Shown here one piece after another: positions 14,657 through 20,912 of a stretch of 25,798 bases of DNA. The notes beneath the pieces are model-generated. The model did no database searches. It saw only the letters and a program-made list of their open reading frames with translations, and was not told where the DNA came from. Numbering within the stretch: position 1 is the first letter of the stretch; the number at the start of each line of letters is the position of its first letter. A program made the position numbers and the translations under genes. The stretch is taken from the NCBI GenBank assembly GCA_002428405.1, contig DIWD01000045.1:16167-41964 (forward strand). Reading direction: 5' to 3'. This DNA is from a bacterium UBA6115 (GTDB lineage Bacteria; Bacillota_A; Clostridia; Christensenellales; Aristaeellaceae).

Positions 14657-15337
14657 TTAATGATTCAACCTGTGTGTCAGCCAGGCGGCAAGGGACTGGA
14701 TGAGCGTGACCAACAGCAGGAGAATGACCACAGTGACAATGGTGACATCTGTCTGGGAGCGCTGGAAGCCGTAGCGGATGGCGTAATCGCCCAGTCCGCC
14801 GCCGCCCACCGTGCCCGCCATGGCGGATAGCGCGACCAGGTTGACCACGGTGATGGCGGCGCCCCGGATCATGCCGGGCAGCCCCTCCCGCAGGTAGACG
14901 CGCACGACGATCTCAAGGGGCGAGGAACCCATCGCCTGTGCGGCTTCCACCACGCCCGGGTCCACCTCGCACAGCGCCGCGTGGATCTGACGGGAAAAGA
15001 AGGGGACGGTGCCGATGATGAGCGGGAAGACCGCGCCCTTTGTGCCGATGCCCGTACCCACCAGCAGACGGGTCAGCGGCAGCAGCAGCGCCATCATGAT
15101 GACAAAGGGGATCGCCCGGAACAGGTTGATGAACTTGTCCAGCGCCTGGAAGACGAGCCTGTTGGGACGGATGCCGCGCGGGGCGCACACCGTGAGCAGC
15201 ACGCCGAACAGCACCCCGAACAGCGCGCTGATCAAAGCGCTGACGGACACCATCCACAGCGTCTGCCCGATGCACTTCTGCAGCTCCGCGGCCGTCCGCA
15301 CGACGTTGGGGAAGGCCTGCGCAAAGAACTCAGCCAT
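14657..15337 (-). CDS. metI: MetI-type ABC transporter permease
   Basis: The 226-residue inner-membrane permease has five predicted helices. The cytoplasmic EAA loop EAAQAMGSSPLEIVVRVYL (about 130-148) couples to the ATPase; segments ALDKFINLFRAIPFVIMM and AGTVGGGGLGDYAIRYGF are typical of MetI. The start overlaps the end of the ATPase gene by eight bases, and the substrate-binding gene follows 16 bases later, so all three are translated from one mRNA. It imports methionine or a related sulfur-containing amino acid by family; specificity cannot be read from the permease. Confidence 0.93.
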   Translation of the reverse strand: MAEFFAQAFPNVVRTAAELQKCIGQTLWMVSVSALISALFGVLFGVLLTVCAPRGIRPNRLVFQALDKFINLFRAIPFVIMMALLLPLTRLLVGTGIGTKGAVFPLIIGTVPFFSRQIHAALCEVDPGVVEAAQAMGSSPLEIVVRVYLREGLPGMIRGAAITVVNLVALSAMAGTVGGGGLGDYAIRYGFQRSQTDVTIVTVVILLLLVTLIQSLAAWLTHRLNH

Positions 15338-16397
15338 GCGCGATCACCTCGACCCGGATGTCATGTTCGGCCAGCCAGGCAATCGCCCTTGTGATATCCT
15401 CCTCCGCCCCGGAAAAGGAAACCACCAGCGTCCCCAGCGGCATGCCGGCGACCATCTCCACATTGCCGAATACAATGTTGACATCCAGGGAGTAGGTCCG
15501 GGAGAGATAGGACACGACGGCCTGGCGGGTGCTGGACTGCTTGAAATCCACCCGCGCCACCACGTCCCCCGGGTTCACGCCCAGGGTCAGCGGGTTTTCC
15601 CTGAGCATGTCCTCGGTCTTCCTGATGTTGCTGGCCACGTCGATGAAGCGGCGGGTGATCGCCTCCCGCGGCTGGGAGAAAATGTCATACAGGCTGCCCT
15701 CCTCCACCACGCGGCCGTCCTCCATCACCGCGACATGGCTGCAGATCTCCTTCACGACGGCCATCTCGTGGGTGATCAGCACGATGGTGACGCCCAGCTT
15801 CGCGTTCACATCCCGCAGCAGGCGAAGGATGTCCCCCGTGGTCTGCGGGTCCAGCGCGCTGGTCGCCTCGTCGCACAGCAGGACGCCGGGGGAGCAGGCC
15901 AGCGCGCGGGCGATGGCGACGCGCTGCTTCTGGCCGCCGGACAGCTGCGCCGGGTAGGCGGCCGCCTTTTCATGAAGCCCCACCAGACCCAGGAGACCGT
16001 CCACCTTCTCCTTCTTTTCCTTTTTTGTCATCCCCGAGCCAAACAGCGGGTAGGCGACGTTCTCCTGCACGGTGCGCGAGGCCATGAGGTTGAACTGCTG
16101 GAAAATCATCCCCATGCCCCGGCGCTGCTTGCGCAGCGCCTGCTCGGGCAGGGCTGTCAGGTCCCGTCCCTCCAGCAGGACCTGCCCCGTGTCCGGGCGC
16201 TCCAGCAGGTTGATCAGGCGCACCAGGGTGGATTTCCCCGCGCCGGAAAAGCCGATGATGCCAAAGATGTCCCCCCTGGAAATGCGCAGGGACACGTCCC
16301 TGACGGCGTGCACATTGTCCTTGGTGCCCAGGCCGAAGGTTTTGCTGACATGCGTCAGTTCGATCTGGCTGGGTTTGCCGCTCATCTGTTCCGCCAT
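15330..16397 (-). CDS. metN: MetN-type ABC transporter ATPase with NIL domain
   Basis: The 355-residue ATPase has Walker A GFSGAGKST (49-57), Q-loop FQQFN near 99-103, signature LSGGQKQ (152-158), Walker B VLLCDEA (172-178), D-loop SALDP and switch His210 in ITHEM. Residues of about 275-350 form the C-terminal NIL/ACT-like domain (VVARVDFKQSSTRQAV onward), which in E. coli MetN binds methionine and inhibits transport. The ATG at 16397 follows GAAGGGGAAG. It is the first structural gene of the operon and lies 14 bases beyond an intrinsic terminator and a Cys-rich leader ORF, so expression is probably controlled by attenuation as well as by substrate inhibition of the protein. Confidence 0.94.
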   Translation of the reverse strand: MAEQMSGKPSQIELTHVSKTFGLGTKDNVHAVRDVSLRISRGDIFGIIGFSGAGKSTLVRLINLLERPDTGQVLLEGRDLTALPEQALRKQRRGMGMIFQQFNLMASRTVQENVAYPLFGSGMTKKEKKEKVDGLLGLVGLHEKAAAYPAQLSGGQKQRVAIARALACSPGVLLCDEATSALDPQTTGDILRLLRDVNAKLGVTIVLITHEMAVVKEICSHVAVMEDGRVVEEGSLYDIFSQPREAITRRFIDVASNIRKTEDMLRENPLTLGVNPGDVVARVDFKQSSTRQAVVSYLSRTYSLDVNIVFGNVEMVAGMPLGTLVVSFSGAEEDITRAIAWLAEHDIRVEVIAHG

Positions 16398-16410
16398 TCT
16401 TCCCCTTCAT

Positions 16411-16444
16411 TAAAAACAGCCGCCCTGCGCATCTGCGGGGCGGC
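16411..16444 (-). terminator. Intrinsic terminator (attenuator) upstream of metN
   Basis: On the minus strand GCCGCCC-CGC, loop AGAT, GCG-(CA bulge)-GGGCGGC, then TGTTTTTAAT. It lies between the leader ORF stop (16463) and the metN start (16397), inside the transcribed leader, so it would stop transcription before metNIQ unless disrupted. Confidence 0.8.
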
Positions 16445-16462
16445 CGTCATAAGTAAATTCCT

Positions 16463-16534
16463 TCAGTCGGCGCAACACAAACAGCGCGGGGATCTCTCCA
16501 CGCGGGGGGACCTGCGCATCACCATACGGATCAA
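16463..16534 (-). CDS. Cys-rich leader peptide of the metNIQ operon
   Basis: This is a 23-residue ORF starting at a TTG (16534) with a strong AAGGAGGGG site (16548-16540) seven bases upstream. The C-terminus is RSPRCLCCAD, and the codons TGT TTG TGT TGC give three cysteines within four codons just before the stop; Arg is also frequent. The reading frame ends 18 bases before the intrinsic terminator. The promoter, ribosome site, short ORF with a biased codon cluster, terminator and transport genes in series are the classical layout of ribosome-mediated attenuation. Limiting charged Cys-tRNA (or slow translation there) would stall the ribosome and let transcription continue. No antiterminator could be fixed by eye. 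Translation is inferred, not shown. Confidence 0.65.
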   Translation of the reverse strand: MIRMVMRRSPRVERSPRCLCCAD

Positions 16535-16573
16535 TGGAACCCCTCCTTCGCGCCTGCCTTCCTGATGAACCGT

Positions 16574-16602
16574 ATCATAGAAAACCAACCGGCATTTGTC
16601 AA
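16574..16602 (-). promoter_or_regulatory. Strong sigma-A promoter of leader-metNIQ
   Basis: On the minus strand a perfect TTGACA (16602-16597), 17-base spacer, TATGAT (16579-16574). The predicted start near 16567 lies about 20 bases before the leader ribosome site, so the leader ORF and terminator are both transcribed. Confidence 0.88.
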
Positions 16603-16730
16603 GGGGCGTTTCAGATATAGGGAAAATCGGGATGATGCCGCCTGTGCTGCCATGGACAGATTACTCCGTTTGTGCGGTATACTGCGGCGCTTATGCTCGC
16701 TGACGTTTCGCAAAGAAGGAGACAGTGCTG

Positions 16731-16850
16731 ATGCGGGGCAAGGGCATCGTGTCTGCGGTTCTGATCATGGTTTCCATTGATAATCCGTTGATGGTTTGCT
16801 GTGCGGACGGTTATACATCAGCCTTCGGATTCAAAAAAATGAGAGATTGA
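16731..16850 (+). pseudogene. Possible 5' remnant of a secreted-protein gene
   Basis: This is a 39-codon ORF with an AAGGAG site (16715-16720) and a promoter-like sequence upstream. The product begins MRGKGIVSAVLIMVSIDNPL, a basic start followed by a hydrophobic stretch resembling a signal peptide, and then quickly reaches a stop as the composition becomes AT-rich. It could be the beginning of a host gene cut off at the island boundary. It may equally be a non-functional ORF; no homology is claimed. Confidence 0.3.
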
Positions 16851-16878
16851 AGAACATAAAAAGCTGTCTACAATATTT

Positions 16879-16928
16879 CAAAAAAAAGAAAAAAGTCCCC
16901 TTTGTTCTCAGAAATCACAAGGAGGGGA
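16879..16928 (-). terminator. Terminator-like hairpin after the paralogue pair (repeat copy E1)
   Basis: On the minus strand, TCCCCTCCTTGT pairs with ACAAAGGGGA with a small bulge, followed by CTTTTTTCTTTTTTTT. It is a strong terminator for the gene ending at 16979. The core AACAAAGGGGAC (16906-16895) recurs in a second hairpin at 19193-19227. Confidence 0.8.
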
Positions 16929-16978
16929 TGGCCTATTGTGACATCAATCGGCTTATTCGAGAAACTGACAACATAAAT

Positions 16979-18013
16979 CTACTTGTTGATTGAATCGATC
17001 TCTTCCCATGTCTTCGCCCCAAATGGTGTCATCAAACCCTCTTTTTTAATCGTTTCGATTATTTGAGCCATATATTCATAGGTAAAGTTACCACTAGACA
17101 TATAGCGATCTAAATCACCCTGAAATTCTCTAAGTTGATTTTTAACATCCTTGTTACCTGTTTTTATTAAAATATTATAAGCACAATCACGTGCTAACCA
17201 TGATTTAATCACTCCTATCTCATCTTTACTATAAATTCCCAAAGCGTCCGCTTTCATTCCAAACATTTCTGCAACCAAACCTTTTCTTAGAAAAAAACTA
17301 AAAAGAGCAGTATCACTTGATGAATAGTTGTAATAAATTATTCCATATTCAAAATGAAATGCTTTTATTTTATTATTACTACTAGCCTGACCTTGAAATA
17401 AAACTCTGACATCGTTGGCAACCATTGCTCTCAAAAACCCAGGTGCAACTTTTTCCCAAAAAGCAATTCCCTTTTCTATGTCACTTATCCTAAATTTTCT
17501 AACATCAGGAGTCACCACATACACAATCGCTGGTTCTTTTGTTTTTTTGCCCTTTTCATCCTTAAAATAAACTACATCCAATCCCTTATTTGTTCTTCCA
17601 AACTCATATATTTGTTCATCTGTAACATAATCCCCTAAAATTGTTTTTTGCCACAAATCATAAGTTCCAGGATATTTGAATCCATCTGATTTATTTCTCG
17701 AATAAAGAAAACCAGCACAAAAATCTATGTTTATTTCCTGACACCCTTTTTCTTTTAATACTTCTTTATAGGCAGCTGTTTCTTGTTGTTTTTTGGCATA
17801 TTCAGGTGTCGGACCTGATATATCTTCCACTACTTCTTCGTTTATACCAGACATCACTCCTGCTGTTTCTGCTGCAGTTTTGTCAGTTGAGACTTGGCTG
17901 CTTTTCGCCTTTACTTCTCCAATCAACACCCCGGATAAAGCCAAGATTGCCAGTAAAACAGTCATTGACCGCCTGAATGAACTCCATAAAATCAAAACTT
18001 TTATCATTTTCAT
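16979..18013 (-). CDS. Secreted protein of unknown function, paralogue A
   Basis: The 344-residue precursor has a signal peptide (helix at about 17-32, likely cleavage after VKA at 36). I do not recognise the family. It is followed by a Ser/Thr/Glu-rich pro-like region (VSTDKTAAETAGVMSGINEE) and a globular domain with conserved blocks such as GDYVTDEQIYEFGRTNKGLDV, PDVRKFRISDIEKGIAFWEK and RVLFQGQASSN. Cys91 and Cys99 (CQEINIDFC) are shared with the neighbour and could form a disulfide outside the cell. There is no HExxH, lipobox, LPxTG or other sorting motif. The gene is strongly AT-rich compared with flanking genes. It lies 30 bases after paralogue B in the same direction and is followed by a strong terminator. 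The ATG at 18013 has AGAGGAAG upstream. Confidence 0.85.
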   Translation of the reverse strand: MKMIKVLILWSSFRRSMTVLLAILALSGVLIGEVKAKSSQVSTDKTAAETAGVMSGINEEVVEDISGPTPEYAKKQQETAAYKEVLKEKGCQEINIDFCAGFLYSRNKSDGFKYPGTYDLWQKTILGDYVTDEQIYEFGRTNKGLDVVYFKDEKGKKTKEPAIVYVVTPDVRKFRISDIEKGIAFWEKVAPGFLRAMVANDVRVLFQGQASSNNKIKAFHFEYGIIYYNYSSSDTALFSFFLRKGLVAEMFGMKADALGIYSKDEIGVIKSWLARDCAYNILIKTGNKDVKNQLREFQGDLDRYMSSGNFTYEYMAQIIETIKKEGLMTPFGAKTWEEIDSINK

Positions 18014-18043
18014 GTCTTCCTCTTATGATGAATATCTCAAATC

Positions 18044-19072
18044 CTATTTCTTAATCGAGTCAATCTCTTCCCAGGTCTCCGCTCCAAATGGTGTCACTAA
18101 ACCTTCTTTTTTTATTCTCTCGATTATTGGGGACATATACTCATAAATAAAATTCCCACTAGCCATATAATCATCCAAATCACTTTGGTAACTTTTAACT
18201 CTATCTAAAACATTCTTGTTACCAGTCTTTTTCGCAATATAGACACAACAATCACGTGTTAACCAAGATTTTATAACTCCAACTTCATTCTTACTAAATA
18301 TTCCCAATGCTTCTGCTCTTAGACCAAACGACTCCAGAGGCAAGCCTCTTCTCAAACCAAAATCAAATTTTTCCGAATCATTATCTGAAAAATTAAAATA
18401 AATTATTCCCCATTCATATTTAAATACCTTGATTTTTTTATTACTACTAGCCTGACCCTGAAATAAGAACCTAGTATCATTAGCCACTATTGCCCTCAAA
18501 AATCCTGGGGCTACTTTCTCCCAAAAAGCAATTGCTTTTTCGATATCACTTATCTTAAATTTTTTTACATCAGGAGTAGTCACATAAAAAATTGCCGGTT
18601 CTTTGGTCTTTTTACCATTTTTGTCCCTAAAATAAATAACATCCAATCCTTTGCCAGTTCTACCAAATTCATAGATTTGTTCATCGGTAATATAATCTCC
18701 TAAAATTGTCTTTTTCCATTGATCAAAAACTCGAGGGTCTTTAAATCCATCTGACTTATTCCTTGCATACAATCCGGCGGCACAAATCTCTAAGTTTATC
18801 TCTTGGCACCCTTTTTCTATTAGTAATTCTTTGTATTTGGCAATTTCTTGTAGTTTTATAGCATAATCAGGCGTCGGACTTGATATATCTTCCACTACTT
18901 CTTCGTTTATACCAGACATCACTCCTGCTGTTTCTGCTTCAGTTTTGTCAGTTGAGACTTTGCTGCTTTCCGCCTTTACTTTTCCAATCATTGGTCCGAT
19001 CAGCGCTGCTATCAGCAACAACGCGGCTGTCGCCCGTTTGACCGAAACCATAAAAGTATGAACATCTATCAT
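18044..19072 (-). CDS. Secreted protein of unknown function, paralogue B
   Basis: The 342-residue precursor is colinear with paralogue A over its whole length: same pro-like region, same GDYITDEQIYEFGRTGKGLDV, same FLFQGQASSN and the same C-terminal TPFGAETWEEIDSI. The signal peptide core (TAALLLIAALIGPMIG, about 15-30) differs from that of A, but the stretch encoding the pro-region is almost identical in DNA. Cys89 and Cys97 correspond to the A pair. RDCC near the position of RDC in A gives one additional Cys. The ATG at 19072 is preceded by AGGGAGACAGGAAA. It is the first gene of the AT-rich pair. No function can be assigned; secretion and duplication are what the sequence shows. Confidence 0.85.
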   Translation of the reverse strand: MIDVHTFMVSVKRATAALLLIAALIGPMIGKVKAESSKVSTDKTEAETAGVMSGINEEVVEDISSPTPDYAIKLQEIAKYKELLIEKGCQEINLEICAAGLYARNKSDGFKDPRVFDQWKKTILGDYITDEQIYEFGRTGKGLDVIYFRDKNGKKTKEPAIFYVTTPDVKKFKISDIEKAIAFWEKVAPGFLRAIVANDTRFLFQGQASSNKKIKVFKYEWGIIYFNFSDNDSEKFDFGLRRGLPLESFGLRAEALGIFSKNEVGVIKSWLTRDCCVYIAKKTGNKNVLDRVKSYQSDLDDYMASGNFIYEYMSPIIERIKKEGLVTPFGAETWEEIDSIKK

Positions 19073-19192
19073 TTTCCTGTCTCCCTTTTCTATGCTTGGG
19101 ATATGGAACTAGTGACCTGAATCTTCAGCAGGATGATAGGATTCTCTTGTTTGCGTGTCAATCGTTTACATGCCGCGAAAATGTTGAGACTG

Positions 19193-19227
19193 CGAAAACA
19201 AAGGGGACGCGTATCTCTTTGTTTTCG
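19193..19227. repeat. Hairpin repeat copy E2
   Basis: An 11-bp perfect stem, CGAAAACAAAG with CTTTGTTTTCG, encloses GGGGACGCGTATCT minus pairing bases. It shares AACAAAGGGGAC with the hairpin at 16895-16906 (opposite strand) and TCTCTTTGTTTT with the one at 19397-19408 (opposite strand). Confidence 0.7.
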
Positions 19228-19396
19228 GGTACTTACAACCTTTCTCGCCCTCGCCATGCTGATGCCGGTCAGGCGGACGATCGGATTCTGCGAGGTCCCC
19301 GCCTTGCGCATCTGTTGGACTTGGCATTTTCATGCGTCGTCTTTTTGATCAGATTCCTGGTTTGATTATAGGCACAGGAAACGGGATGTCAATTTA

Positions 19397-19425
19397 AAAA
19401 CAAAGAGACATTCCCTTTGTCCTCA
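19397..19425. repeat. Hairpin repeat copy E3
   Basis: ACAAAG (19400-19405) pairs with CTTTGT (19415-19420). Read on the minus strand it is GACAAAGGGAATGTCTCTTTG followed by TTTTTAAA, terminator-like although no minus-strand gene lies directly upstream. CCCTTTGT-Y-CTCA is shared with the E1 hairpin near 16898-16910. Confidence 0.65.
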
Positions 19426-19470
19426 AGGCAATACACGTGCATTCCGATCCGGTTCATATTGACACTGTTC

Positions 19471-19499
19471 TTGACATAACTGGGATTTGGTTGTATAGG
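19471..19499 (+). promoter_or_regulatory. Sigma-A promoter of the diguanylate cyclase gene
   Basis: Perfect TTGACA (19471-19476), 17-base spacer, TATAGG (19494-19499), 40 bases before the ATG. No c-di-GMP riboswitch could fit in the short leader. Confidence 0.75.
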
Positions 19500-19539
19500 C
19501 TTAGTAAAACAATGAAGCTTCTGTTATCAAGGAGGGCGC

Positions 19540-20538
19540 ATGGCACACAGGGATTCAACTGACGATACGGCAGGTTCCTTGAATCGTCCGGGTTATGTAC
19601 ACTTGCATAGACATCAGCCTTCAGCGCTTCTGTCTGATACGCTGATCCTTGATACCTTGCTGAATCAAACGAAGGATACGATCTATTTCAAGGATGCCGA
19701 GTCCAGGTTTATCCTTAACAACCGTACACACATCATGCAGTTTGGCAAAAATGACCAGAATGAGCTGATTGGCATGAGCGATGCCGATTTCTACCCGAAG
19801 GTATTTGCGGATATGTGCCGCCAGGATGAACTGTATGTCATGAAAACGGGCATGCCCATCATCGACCGTGTTGAGCAGGCCGTTAATTCAAAAGGCGAAG
19901 TCATCACCTTTTCCACCTGCAAGTACCCCCTGTATGACATCAAAGGAAAGATCATCGGAACATGGGGGATCTCCCACGACATCACCAAATTGGTAAAGGC
20001 AGAGGAAGAGATTGCCCAGGTCAACGCAAAACTGACTGCTCTCTCCCTGATTGATGAGCTGTCCGGACTGTACAACCGGCGTCATTTTGACCACCTGCTG
20101 AAAGTCAACATCGACCTGTTTACGCGGAAAAGGATCGGAGGACTCAAGGCCAATTTTTGCCTGATCTTTCTGGATATTGACCACTTCAAACAAATCAACG
20201 ACACATACGGGCATGTTATGGGTGACGCAGTGATCCGGTATATTGCGGGACAATTGACAGCCCATACGCGGACCTCTGATTCCGCGTTCCGATACGGCGG
20301 GGATGAATATGCCCTGATACTGCAGGATACCAACTTGACGGCCGGCAGGATGCTGGGTGAACGCCTGCTTAGGCTCATTGAGAAGAATCCTCTGGTCGTC
20401 GATGGCACCGAGATTCCCCTGACTGTCAGTCTGGGCATCATTGACTATCAGGACGAAAAAAATACCAGCGAGCTTGTGCGCAGAGCCGATATCAAACTAT
20501 ACCAGGCGAAAAGTAAAGGCAGAAACCGCATATGCTGA
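19540..20538 (+). CDS. PAS-GGDEF diguanylate cyclase
   Basis: The 332-residue cytoplasmic protein makes cyclic di-GMP from two GTP by family. A PAS domain (about 33-153) carries TKDTIYFKDAESRFILNN and ends with GTWGISHDITKLVKAEEE, the usual PAS/PAC close. A short helical linker leads to the GGDEF domain (about 163-332), with DELSGLYNRRHF at its start, Asp212 in FLDIDHFK and the catalytic signature GGDEY at 253-257. An RxxD inhibitory site (R244-T-S-D247) lies five residues before it, so product inhibition should be intact. There are no membrane helices, so the PAS domain must sense a cytoplasmic cue. The ATG at 19540 follows AAGGAGGG. No EAL/HD-GYP or effector gene is in the window. Confidence 0.93.
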   Translation: MAHRDSTDDTAGSLNRPGYVHLHRHQPSALLSDTLILDTLLNQTKDTIYFKDAESRFILNNRTHIMQFGKNDQNELIGMSDADFYPKVFADMCRQDELYVMKTGMPIIDRVEQAVNSKGEVITFSTCKYPLYDIKGKIIGTWGISHDITKLVKAEEEIAQVNAKLTALSLIDELSGLYNRRHFDHLLKVNIDLFTRKRIGGLKANFCLIFLDIDHFKQINDTYGHVMGDAVIRYIAGQLTAHTRTSDSAFRYGGDEYALILQDTNLTAGRMLGERLLRLIEKNPLVVDGTEIPLTVSLGIIDYQDEKNTSELVRRADIKLYQAKSKGRNRIC

Positions 20539-20912
20539 TGATTATCCGGTGAATATACCACGCTAATAGACTGTCCGGCAAAGGTCACGATATGCTGCTT
20601 TGCTTGACGCAATATAGGGATTGCTCTCGTTTCCGAAGAGCACATGCAAGAAGAACTCGTAGCGATCATCACTGATTATCACCAAAAGTCACCGCTTTCT
20701 ACAGAAAAGCATTTTCTGATTCTTCAAGCGGTGGCATCGCCAATTTCCGCTTGAGCGAGTCCATTGATTCAACTGCCGCCTGAGTGATGATTTACTGAGC
20801 GCTTTATTTTCGTGTCCAAATCACTGTTTTGTTTCCGCTCAAACCGTCCCGTACATTTTCCGCTCAACTTATTAAAACCGGCAGTCCGGCTGCCGCCATT
20901 GTCCGCTGATCA
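20539..20912. other. Intergenic region with CGCTCAA motifs, possible IS or gene remnant
   Basis: No intact gene is seen. A frame open from about 20608 to 20754 reads EELVAIITDYHQKSPLST and then stops, without a start signal. TTTCCGCTCAA occurs at 20832-20842 and 20857-20867 (25 bases apart), and a related TTTCCGCTTGAGCG at 20744-20757. Spaced repeats of this sort occur at the ends of some insertion sequences, but no transposase or clear terminal inverted repeat is present. Confidence 0.4.
20871..20895 (-). terminator. Terminator of the repeat-protein gene
   Basis: CGGCAG, loop of five, CTGCCG; on the minus strand followed by GTTTTAATAAG. It lies 18 bases after the stop codon of the gene ending at 20913. 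Confidence 0.7.

Larger units (their letters stand above)
16603..16978. other. Intergenic left edge of the AT-rich island
   Basis: The stretch goes from host-like GC composition to AT-rich at about 16790-16870. It holds a plus-strand promoter-like pair (TGGACA about 16652, 19-base spacer, TATACT about 16677), the small ORF at 16731-16850, and the terminator-like hairpin repeat at 16879-16928. No convincing full-length gene is seen. Confidence 0.6.
19073..19539. other. Intergenic region with hairpin repeats, no convincing gene
   Basis: The stretch contains overlapping short ORFs on both strands with no ribosome sites or recognisable products. What stands out are two related hairpins (19193-19227 and 19397-19425) and the diguanylate cyclase promoter at 19471-19499. 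Base composition is mixed, returning to host-like between about 19230 and 19370. Confidence 0.6.

Noticed and set aside
16398..16602. SAM riboswitch or T-box upstream of metN
   Set aside because: The leader is only about 170 bases, has no T-box (AGGGTGG-like) sequence and no recognisable SAM-I core; the Cys-rich ORF explains it better.
16796..16993. 65-codon plus-strand ORF through the A-rich tract
   Set aside because: It reads through the terminator hairpin and into the 3' end of paralogue A; Lys-rich product from an A tract.
16979..19072. Metallopeptidase (HExxH) identity for the secreted paralogues
   Set aside because: Neither protein contains HExxH or a comparable zinc motif.
19090..19365. 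Three overlapping short ORFs on both strands
   Set aside because: No ribosome sites or recognisable products; they run through the hairpin repeat.
19440..19539. c-di-GMP riboswitch before the diguanylate cyclase
   Set aside because: Predicted transcript leader is only about 35 bases, too short, and no conserved riboswitch core was seen.
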